NCBI GenBank assembly: GCA_963204845.1
Contig: CAUJIL010000087.1
Location: 1-5,376, forward strand
Origin: Pseudomonadota bacterium
GTDB taxonomy: Bacteria; Pseudomonadota; Gammaproteobacteria; Pseudomonadales; UBA5518
DNA: 5,376 bases
Direction of reading: 5' to 3'
Under the pieces are notes generated by a model. It did no database searches. It worked only from the letters and a program-made list of their open reading frames with translations, and had not been told where the DNA came from. The first letter of the stretch is position 1. Each line of letters starts with the position of its first letter. Positions 1 to 5,376 of the stretch are shown piece by piece. The translations under genes and the position numbers were made by a program.

Positions 1-1462
1 GCTGGGCGCGCACCTGTTCGCGCACCTGCTGGCGCTGCCGCTGCGGTATTTCGAGGTGCGTCGCGTGGGGGAGATCGTCGCGCGCGTGCGCGAGCTGGAG
101 ACGCTGCGCGCCTTCGTGACCGGGTCGGCGCTCGCCTTGCTGATCGACCTCGGATTCACGGTCATCGCGTTCGCGCTGATGTACCACTACAGCCCGGCGC
201 TGTGCGCGCTGGTGCTCGCGACGCTGCCGGTCTACCTCGCGCTGTCGCTGCTGGTCGGCCCGCGGCTGCGTGCGCACGCGGAGCGGCGTTTCCGGCTCGC
301 GGCCGCGAACCAGTCCTTGCTGGTCGAATGCGTGGCTGGCGTGCACACGCTGAAGTCGCTCGCGATCGAGCCGCCGATGCAGCGGCGCTGGGAGGACCAG
401 CTCGCCGCGTACGTCTCCGCCGGCTACCGCGCCGCGCTGACCGCGCACTGGTCCGAGCAGGGCGCGCACCTCGTGAACCGCATCGGCAGCGCGCTGCTGC
501 TGTGGTTCGGCGCCACCGCGGTGATCGCCGGCAACCTGAGCGTGGGCGCCCTGATCGCCTTCAACCTGCTCGCCACGCGCACCACGGCTCCCGTGCTGCG
601 GCTGTTCCAGATCTGGCAGGAGTTCCAGCAGGCGCGCGTCTCGCTGGCGCGCCTGGCCGATGTACTCGACGCGCCGACCGAGTCGCCGTGCCTGGCCACG
701 CGCAGCGCGCTGCCGCGGCTGGCCGGGGAGATCCGCTTCGAGCAGGTCTCGTTCCGCTACGAGGCCGGTCGCGCCGAGGCGCTGGCCGGCGTGGACTTCC
801 GGATCGCGGCGGGCGAAATGATCGGCATCGCGGGCCGCTCGGGTTCCGGCAAGAGTACGGTCGCCCGGCTGCTGCAGCGGCTGTACGTGCCGGACCACGG
901 ACGCGTGCTGATCGACGGGCACGACCTGGCGCTCGCGGCGCCCGAGGCCTTGCGCCGCCAGATCGGCGTGGTGCCGCAGGAGTGCTTCCTGTTCAGCGCC
1001 ACCGTGCGCGAGAACATCGCGCTCGGTGATCCCGGTCTGCCGTTCGACCACGTGCGCCGCGCCGCGTGGCTGGCCGGCGCCGAGGAATTCATCCTGCAGC
1101 TGCCGCAGGGCTACGACACGCCGCTGGGTGAGTACGCGAACAATCTCTCGGGCGGCCAGCGCCAGCGCCTCGCGATCGCCCGCGCGCTGGTGCGCGATCC
1201 GCGCATCCTGGTCTTCGACGAGGCCACCAGCGCGCTCGACTGCGAGTCCGAGGCGCTGGTGCGCGCGAACCTCGCCGCGATCGCGAGGGGACGTACCGTG
1301 ATCGTGATCGCGCATCGCCTCAGCGCGCTGGCCGGCTGCGATCGCATCCTCGTGCTCGAACGCGGCCGGCTGGTCGAGCAGGGCAGTGCCGCGGCGCTGT
1401 TGGCCGCCGGCGGCGTGTTCGCTCGCCTGCACGCCCAGCAGGCACTGGCGCGGGCGGCGTGA
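1..1462 (+). CDS. Type I secretion ABC transporter, HlyB family (5' partial)
   Basis: ATP-driven inner-membrane exporter subunit of a type I secretion system; it would move an unfolded substrate straight from cytoplasm to outside together with a HlyD adaptor and a TolC-like pore. The reading frame is open from base 2, and the residues before the GTG at 56 (LGAHLFAHLLALPLRYFE) match the conserved HlyB stretch that precedes the RRVGEIVARVRELE segment. That GTG is therefore internal and the true start lies upstream. The visible 486 residues compare with about 700 for HlyB, so roughly 220 are missing, including the first membrane helices and any C39 or C39-like domain. The remaining transmembrane domain covers fragment residues 1 to about 230. 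The nucleotide-binding domain follows: Walker A GRSGSGKST (278-286, bases 833-859), Q-loop Gln 326, signature LSGGQ (382-386), Walker B ILVFDE with catalytic Glu 407, D-loop SALD, and H-loop His 438. All key ATPase residues are intact. Stop TGA at 1460-1462 is 4 bases before the next gene. Confidence 0.96.
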   Translation, partial: LGAHLFAHLLALPLRYFEVRRVGEIVARVRELETLRAFVTGSALALLIDLGFTVIAFALMYHYSPALCALVLATLPVYLALSLLVGPRLRAHAERRFRLAAANQSLLVECVAGVHTLKSLAIEPPMQRRWEDQLAAYVSAGYRAALTAHWSEQGAHLVNRIGSALLLWFGATAVIAGNLSVGALIAFNLLATRTTAPVLRLFQIWQEFQQARVSLARLADVLDAPTESPCLATRSALPRLAGEIRFEQVSFRYEAGRAEALAGVDFRIAAGEMIGIAGRSGSGKSTVARLLQRLYVPDHGRVLIDGHDLALAAPEALRRQIGVVPQECFLFSATVRENIALGDPGLPFDHVRRAAWLAGAEEFILQLPQGYDTPLGEYANNLSGGQRQRLAIARALVRDPRILVFDEATSALDCESEALVRANLAAIARGRTVIVIAHRLSALAGCDRILVLERGRLVEQGSAAALLAAGGVFARLHAQQALARAA

Positions 1463-1466
1463 TCCG

Positions 1467-2903
1467 ATGAACGACGCTCCCGAACCCCTGCTGCCCGCGC
1501 GCGGCGTCGACGCGGACCTGCTGCCGGCCGCGATCGCGCTGCGTGACGGCGAGCCGCTGCCGGCGGCGCGCTGGCTGCTGTACGCGTTGCTCGCGCTGCT
1601 CGCCGCCGCGATCGCGTGGTCGGTGCTCGGACAGGTCGATGTGGTCGCGGTGGCGCCGGGGCAGGTGATTCCCCACGGGCGCAGCCACATCGTGCAGTCG
1701 CCCGACGGCGGCGAGGTGCGCACGCTCAGCGTGCGTGACGGCGAGACGGTAGCGGCCGGACAACTGCTGCTCGAACTGGATCCCGCCGACCTGCTCGTCG
1801 AGCAGGCGCGCGTCGGCGTCGCGTTGATGGCCGAGCGTGGCGAACTCGCGGCGGCGCGTGCGCTGGTGCAGGCGCTGGCCGCTGACGACGGTCCGCAGCG
1901 GAACTCAACCGGGACGACCGCAACGGCCGGGGCGATCGGGGCGACCGCAGCGACCACGGCCTCCGCGCTGCTGCGCGCTGCCTGGCGCGCGGACGGCGCT
2001 GCCGACGACACCGGTTTCGCCGGGCAGGCGGGGCTGCTCGCGTCGCGCGTCGAGGAACACCGGCGCTCGTTGGGCGCGCTGCGCGAACGGCAGGCGGCAC
2101 GCGCGGCCGAACGCCGCGCGCTGGCGGGGACGGAGCGCCACCTGCGCGAGGAGCTGCGCGTGCGCACCGAGCGTGCCCAGGCTGCCCGCTCGCTGTACCG
2201 TCGGGGACTGGTTGCGCGCGAGCACTGGGTGCAGCTCGACAGCGAACGTCGGGCGATGGAACAGGAGTCGCGCGCGACCGGCGAACGGCGGCAGGCACTG
2301 GAGCGTGAAATCGCTGCCGCCGAGGCCGAGCGCGCGGCGTTCGAGGCCGGCGCGCAACGCAGCGCGCTGGCGGCGCTGAACGAGCACCTGCGCAACACCG
2401 AGTCGCTCGCACACGAACTGCGCCGCGTCACCCAACGCGTGCAGCGTCTGCGGCTGCACGCCCCGCTGGCCGGTGCCGTGCAGCAGCTCGCGGTGCGTGG
2501 GCCAGGCAGCGTGGTGCGCGCGGCCGAGCCGCTGCTGGTGATCGTCCCGGCCGGCGCGCCGCTCGAGGTCGAAGCCTTCGTGCGCGGGCGCGACATCGGC
2601 TTCGTGGGCGAGCAGCAGACGGCGGCGGTCAAGGTCGACACCTTCGACTTCACGCGTTACGGCACCCTGCCCGCGCGCGTGAGCTCGGTGTCCGCCGAGG
2701 CGGTGGAGCATCCGCGCTGGGGGGCGGTGTATCCGGCCCGGGTTGCGCTCGCGCGCGACTGGCTGCTCGTCAACGGGCGGCGGGCGGTGCTGGTCCCCGG
2801 CATGGCGGTGCAGGTCGAGATCCGCCTCGGCACGCGCCGCATCGTCGATTACTTTCTTTCTCCGCTGCGCAAGGTCGCACGCGAGAGCATCAGGGAGCGC
2901 TAG
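1467..2903 (+). CDS. Type I secretion membrane fusion protein, HlyD family
   Basis: Periplasmic adaptor that links the ABC transporter to a TolC-like outer-membrane channel. The frame is open upstream to 1386, but those 27 residues overlap the ABC gene and look like frame shadow; the ATG at 1467, 4 bases after the ABC stop, gives a normal 478-residue HlyD protein. There is no clear Shine-Dalgarno sequence, so translational coupling is likely. Order of parts: cytoplasmic N-tail (1-35); one transmembrane helix (about 36-54); first lipoyl half-motif (about 65-105, with HIVQSPDGGEV); a long charged helical-hairpin region (about 105-325, Arg/Glu/Ala rich); second lipoyl half (about 328-363); a beta-barrel part with DIGFV (376-380) and VKVDTFDFTRYG; VPGM (443-446); and the typical C-terminal RRIVDYFLSPL (457-467). 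A Gly/Ala/Thr-rich low-complexity stretch interrupts the helical region near residues 149-166. Family assignment is firm; the cargo cannot be read from this gene. Confidence 0.95.
   Translation: MNDAPEPLLPARGVDADLLPAAIALRDGEPLPAARWLLYALLALLAAAIAWSVLGQVDVVAVAPGQVIPHGRSHIVQSPDGGEVRTLSVRDGETVAAGQLLLELDPADLLVEQARVGVALMAERGELAAARALVQALAADDGPQRNSTGTTATAGAIGATAATTASALLRAAWRADGAADDTGFAGQAGLLASRVEEHRRSLGALRERQAARAAERRALAGTERHLREELRVRTERAQAARSLYRRGLVAREHWVQLDSERRAMEQESRATGERRQALEREIAAAEAERAAFEAGAQRSALAALNEHLRNTESLAHELRRVTQRVQRLRLHAPLAGAVQQLAVRGPGSVVRAAEPLLVIVPAGAPLEVEAFVRGRDIGFVGEQQTAAVKVDTFDFTRYGTLPARVSSVSAEAVEHPRWGAVYPARVALARDWLLVNGRRAVLVPGMAVQVEIRLGTRRIVDYFLSPLRKVARESIRER
1911..1955 (+). repeat. Degenerate 9-bp (three-codon) tandem repeat inside the HlyD-family gene
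   Basis: Five consecutive in-frame 9-base units: GGGACGACC, GCAACGGCC, GGGGCGATC, GGGGCGACC and GCAGCGACC. They encode GTT-ATA-GAI-GAT-AAT (residues 149-163). Units 3 and 4 differ at one base, and the 15-mers starting at 1911 and 1938 match at 13 of 15 positions. The stretch falls in the helical-hairpin region and probably forms a flexible loop. It may have grown by slippage, but the copies are diverged, so recent length change is not implied. Confidence 0.6.
2892..2897 (+). promoter_or_regulatory. Ribosome binding site for the TPR/GT-like gene
   Basis: AGGGAG lies 8 bases before the ATG at 2906, inside the last codons of the HlyD-family gene. It supports 2906 as the start and independent ribosome loading despite the 2-base intergenic gap. 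Confidence 0.65.
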
Positions 2904-2905
2904 CC

Positions 2906-4306
2906 ATGGACGGGGCATACGGTTCGTTGCAGACGGCGGCACAGCCGGCACCGACCGACGAGTGGGCACGCGCGCTGGCGCGCCAGCGCGCCGGGGACAC
3001 GGCGGCCGCGATCACGAGCTACCAGCGGCACCTTGCCGAGCACCCCGATGACGCCGAGGGGTGGCTCGCACTCGCGAGCGCGCTGCGCCGCAGCGCCTGC
3101 CCCGATGCCGCGCTGGTGTGCTGCCAGCGAGCGGTGCGGCTCGCGCCGGACAGCGCCGCGGTCTGGAGCAACCTCGGCACGCTGTGGCTCGCGCTCGGCA
3201 ACCACGAGCAGTCGCTGCGCTGCCACCGCAACGCGCTGGCGGCCGGCGCCGCGCCGGCGCGGGTGCGCCTCGAGTACGCGCGCGCACTGCGCGAACTGGG
3301 GCGCTTCGCGCAGGCCGAGTCCGTGCTGGCCGACTGCCTCGCGGCCGAGCCCGAGCGCGTGGACCTGTTGCTCGAGCGCGCAGCGGTGCGCCTGCAACTG
3401 GGCCGCTACGCGCAGGCGTGGCCGGATTTCGAAGCACGCCTGCAACTGCGCCCCGCGCGCATCCCCGAAGTGCCACTGCCGCGCTGGCGCGGGGAGCGCA
3501 TCGGCGGCACGCGTCTGCTGCTGCTCGCCGAGCGCGGGCTGGCCGATGCGCTGTGGGCGCTGCGATTCGTTCCCTCGCTCGCCCGCCGCGGTGCCGCGAT
3601 CACGCTCGTGTGTCCGGACGCGCTGCATCCGGTGCTGGCGGATCTACCGCTGCATCCGGTCGCCGCCGTCGATCCCCGCGACGCCGCCCGCAACCACGAC
3701 CTGCAGTGCGCGCTGCTCAGCCTGCCGGGCGTCGTCGACCCGCGCGGCCGCCTGGTTCCGGAGCCGGCCCCGGTCGCCGTGCCGGAGGACTCACGCGCCT
3801 GGTTCGCCGAACACTTCGCGTGCTCGGGGCGCGCGCTGCGCGTCGGCATCGCATGGGCGGGCGGCGAAGAGTCGGTGCCGCACGGTGGGTTGCCGCTGCG
3901 GCGGCTGCTTGCGCTGGCCGCGGTTCCCGGCGTGCAGTTGTTCTCGTTCCAGCGTGGCGCCGCGGCCACGGAACTGCGCGCGGCCGGCATCGAGGGCATG
4001 GTGGTCGACGTGGCCGGACGCTGCCGACACCTGGGCGACACCGCCGCTGCGCTCGAGCGCATGGATCTGCTGGTGGCTGGCGACGGCGTCGTCGCGCGCC
4101 TGGCCGGGGCGATGATGAAGCCGGGACTGATCCTGCTGCCGCACTGCGCGCACTGGGTCTACGGCCGCGAGAACGATGCCACGCCGTGGTATCCGACGCT
4201 GCGGCTGCTGCGCCAGCCCGAGCCTGGTGAGTGGACTCCGGTCTTCGGTGAACTGCAGCGCCTGGTCACGCGCTGGGCCGACAGCCGCGCGGGCCGCTCG
4301 CCGTGA
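2906..4306 (+). CDS. TPR-repeat protein with C-terminal glycosyltransferase-like domain
   Basis: 466-residue, probably cytoplasmic protein (no signal peptide or membrane segment). The N-terminal half is a run of tetratricopeptide-type helical pairs, at about 17-48, 49-82, 83-116, 117-150 and 151-183; the clearest is WSNLGTLWLALGNHEQSLRC. From about 190 it follows the C-terminal domain common in bacterial TPR proteins that resembles GT9/GT41 glycosyltransferases: LPRWRGERIGG (191-201), AERGLAD (208-214), LLSLPG, VGIAWAGG (313-320), DTAAALERMDLLVAGD (378-393), RLAGAMMKPG, and TPWYPTLRLLRQ (426-437). Two usually conserved spots differ from the pattern I know: AEQGLGD reads AERGLAD, and the His of the AHLAGA motif is Arg398. 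Sugar-transfer activity is therefore uncertain, and it may be a binding or scaffold protein. It sits 2 bases after the HlyD-family stop, within a secretion operon, which suggests cargo modification, chaperoning or docking; that is inference. The stop overlaps the next start by 4 bases. Confidence 0.85.
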   Translation: MDGAYGSLQTAAQPAPTDEWARALARQRAGDTAAAITSYQRHLAEHPDDAEGWLALASALRRSACPDAALVCCQRAVRLAPDSAAVWSNLGTLWLALGNHEQSLRCHRNALAAGAAPARVRLEYARALRELGRFAQAESVLADCLAAEPERVDLLLERAAVRLQLGRYAQAWPDFEARLQLRPARIPEVPLPRWRGERIGGTRLLLLAERGLADALWALRFVPSLARRGAAITLVCPDALHPVLADLPLHPVAAVDPRDAARNHDLQCALLSLPGVVDPRGRLVPEPAPVAVPEDSRAWFAEHFACSGRALRVGIAWAGGEESVPHGGLPLRRLLALAAVPGVQLFSFQRGAAATELRAAGIEGMVVDVAGRCRHLGDTAAALERMDLLVAGDGVVARLAGAMMKPGLILLPHCAHWVYGRENDATPWYPTLRLLRQPEPGEWTPVFGELQRLVTRWADSRAGRSP

Positions 4307-4995
4307 AGCGCATGCGTCTGCGGAGGGCGCTGGGTCTGGTCACGTTGGCGATCGTCGCCGGCGTGCTCTACCTGTATGCCGCGCACAACGCCGGACGCAA
4401 GGAATTGCGCGCGCTGTGCGAGCAGGGCGTCGAGCCGAAGGTCTACCGACGGGTGGAGGCGGAGGGGTATTTCGATAGCGGGATCAGCTGCCTTTATCTG
4501 GGGTGCTGGGACACGTTGATGGACAAGAGCTTTCGGTACATCGAGACCGAGCGCCGCAATGCCAAGCCGTGGCACCGGCTTCCCGAGAACGGTTTTTACC
4601 GCTTTTCCAAGGTGAGACAGGATTCCGGTCTGTGCGACCCGAAGATCCTCGAGGAGATGCAGCAAGCGGTCGGCTTCCGGAAGTACCTCACGTCCGGATA
4701 CTGCATCCGGATGGAGAAGATCGACAAGCCGAGGGCTCCTTACGGCTTGTTCAGCGAGGCTGGAAGGGTGATCAAGGTCGGAAATATTTTTGGTTCGTCG
4801 ATATCGGAGCTTCATACGTACATCAAGGACATGAAGACCGACGAAATTGTGGTGGAGCGCAGGAGTTACATGCTCTACCAGAACACGTTTCGAAGCTTCA
4901 GCAGTTTCGCGTCTGTTCTGGGATGCAGCGATGTTGGTCTGCCGTCGAAAATGCCGAATGTCGGCACCGTGGAGCCCTATGTAAAACCGATCTGA
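4303..4995 (+). CDS. Unrecognised membrane-anchored or exported protein, six cysteines
   Basis: I do not recognise the family with confidence. The 230-residue protein starts at GTG 4303 in a GTGA overlap with the preceding stop; ATG 4312 (three codons later) is an alternative and leaves the same N-terminus in practice. Residues 1-8 are basic (MKRMRLRR), followed by a hydrophobic segment (about 9-27), giving a signal anchor or uncleaved signal peptide with the remainder in the periplasm. There is no lipobox cysteine. Six cysteines (39, 63, 68, 111, 134, 208) could form three disulfides, which suits a periplasmic location. The C-terminal part has KDMKTDEIVVERRSYMLYQN followed by a Ser/Phe-rich stretch and Cys208. 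A loose similarity to small exported hypothetical proteins that begin their mature part with a Cys and a KVY motif (here LCEQGVEPKVY) is from memory only. It sits directly before the hydrolase gene, so a specific foldase, chaperone or immunity role is possible but unproven. From about codon 47 on, its G+C is far below that of the upstream genes. Confidence 0.8.
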   Translation: MKRMRLRRALGLVTLAIVAGVLYLYAAHNAGRKELRALCEQGVEPKVYRRVEAEGYFDSGISCLYLGCWDTLMDKSFRYIETERRNAKPWHRLPENGFYRFSKVRQDSGLCDPKILEEMQQAVGFRKYLTSGYCIRMEKIDKPRAPYGLFSEAGRVIKVGNIFGSSISELHTYIKDMKTDEIVVERRSYMLYQNTFRSFSSFASVLGCSDVGLPSKMPNVGTVEPYVKPI

Positions 4996-5001
4996 ATAGG
5001 C

Positions 5002-5007
5002 AAGGAG
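5002..5007 (+). promoter_or_regulatory. Strong ribosome binding site for the hydrolase gene
   Basis: AAGGAG, a near-consensus Shine-Dalgarno sequence, ends 6 bases before the ATG at 5014. It is the best ribosome site in the window and selects 5014 over the in-frame ATG at 5026. It suggests that the last gene is translated more strongly than the genes before it. Confidence 0.8.
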
Positions 5008-5013
5008 TTTGCC

Positions 5014-5376
5014 ATGAACACGACAATGGAAGTCGTTTATCAGAGTGCATTGTTGGCTGATGCGGCGTATGTGTCGCTGAATCTTGGGGAGTTTGTTTCC
5101 AGTGGCCAGATTTCTCCTCAGGCCTGGAACCAACACCTCACCCCCGACACCGTCACCTTCGAAGACCGCGGCTTCACGCTCGAGCAGTTCGATGAGTTCA
5201 GGAACAGCTACCGGGTCGTGTACCACCAGCCCGAAACGTCGAACGGCTTTTCGGCCACGCTGTTCGAGCACGTGGTGAGCGGCGAGCTGCATCTGGCGTT
5301 TCGCGGCAGCAACGACCTGATGGACGGGCTGCAGGACGTGGCGCTCGCGCTCGATGTGGCGGACCTGATCGGCAGC
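5014..5376 (+). CDS. Lipase-like alpha/beta hydrolase, likely type I secretion cargo (3' partial)
   Basis: The frame is open from ATG 5014 to the window edge, giving 121 residues with no stop. The start is set by AAGGAG at 5002-5007. There is no N-terminal signal peptide, as expected for a type I substrate, whose export signal is C-terminal. The sequence follows the N-terminus of class-3-lipase-like or Mbeg1-like hydrolases often found as RTX-type secreted proteins: SALLADAAYVSL near the start, then FRNSYRVVYHQ, NGFSATLFE (77-85), and LHLAFRGSNDLMDGLQDVAL, where FRGS (96-99) corresponds to the FRGT oxyanion-side motif of class 3 lipases. The catalytic Ser (GxSxG), Asp and His, and any GGxGxD calcium-binding repeats, would lie downstream and cannot be checked here. 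Position at the end of an exporter operon supports it as the cargo. The first about 33 codons are low in G+C; after about 5110 composition moves back up. Other serine hydrolases are possible; substrate is unknown. Confidence 0.82.
   Translation, partial: MNTTMEVVYQSALLADAAYVSLNLGEFVSSGQISPQAWNQHLTPDTVTFEDRGFTLEQFDEFRNSYRVVYHQPETSNGFSATLFEHVVSGELHLAFRGSNDLMDGLQDVALALDVADLIGS

Noticed and set aside
56..58. GTG at 56 as the start of the ABC transporter
   Set aside because: The same frame is open to base 2 and encodes conserved HlyB residues upstream of it. A start here would lose most of the transmembrane domain.
1905..2969. A 354-codon minus-strand open frame opposite the HlyD-family gene
   Set aside because: The product is Arg/Ala/Pro/His-rich without motifs, and the plus strand encodes a full, motif-complete HlyD protein.
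3242..3258. Perfect 8-bp inverted repeat with a 1-base centre (GCCGGCGC / GCGCCGGC)
   Set aside because: It lies within the TPR coding region in an Ala/Gly-rich, very GC-rich stretch. There is no T-run and the centre is too small for a hairpin loop, so it is most likely chance.
4975..5013. Possible internal promoter or terminator before the hydrolase
   Set aside because: The stretch is AT-richer, but I see no paired -35/-10 boxes at proper spacing and no stem followed by a T-run.
4503..5060. A 185-codon plus-strand frame overlapping gene 4 and the hydrolase start
   Set aside because: It runs through the ribosome site and start of the hydrolase, begins inside gene 4 and has no domain-like sequence. 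The 4303 frame has a coherent signal anchor and stops just before the next ribosome site.
4159..5292. A 377-codon open frame on the minus strand opposite gene 4 and the hydrolase start
   Set aside because: Its product has no recognisable domain, and it lies opposite plus-strand genes with clear starts, a signal anchor, a strong ribosome site and family motifs. Long antisense frames are common in GC-rich DNA.

Overview
The window is a single, tightly packed, all-plus-strand gene cluster from a high-GC bacterium. Most of it looks about 70-80% G+C with strong G/C preference at third codon positions. The gene families (HlyB-type ABC exporter, HlyD-type membrane fusion protein) and the lack of any Gram-positive feature point to a proteobacterium. 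Xanthomonadales/Lysobacteraceae or a high-GC betaproteobacterium is a reasonable guess, but the sequence does not prove it.

Layout: (1) 1-1462, the C-terminal two thirds of a type I secretion ABC transporter whose N-terminus lies upstream of the window. (2) 1467-2903, its HlyD-family periplasmic adaptor. (3) 2906-4306, a TPR protein with a C-terminal glycosyltransferase-like (GT9/GT41-like fold) domain, in which two usually conserved motifs are altered. (4) 4303-4995, an unrecognised 230-residue protein with an N-terminal membrane anchor or signal and six cysteines. (5) 5014-5376 and beyond, the first 121 residues of a class-3-lipase-like alpha/beta hydrolase of the kind often exported by type I systems. 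Junctions are a 4-bp gap, a 2-bp gap, a 4-bp overlap and an 18-bp gap, so co-transcription is very likely. No promoter, terminator, RNA gene, mobile element or CRISPR is visible.

How the genes may work together: the ABC protein and the HlyD adaptor would form the inner-membrane part of a type I channel. The TolC-like outer-membrane partner is not in the window. The hydrolase at the 3' end is the natural candidate cargo. The TPR/GT-like protein and the cysteine-containing anchored protein are candidate accessory factors: cargo modification, chaperone or docking for the first, and folding or immunity for the second. These two roles are inference.

The most notable structure outside the genes is a drop in G+C (roughly 42-58% in 60-base blocks) from about 4440 to about 5110. 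It begins inside gene 4 and ends inside gene 5, so it does not follow gene boundaries. This suggests that the accessory/cargo end of the cluster has a different history from the export machinery.
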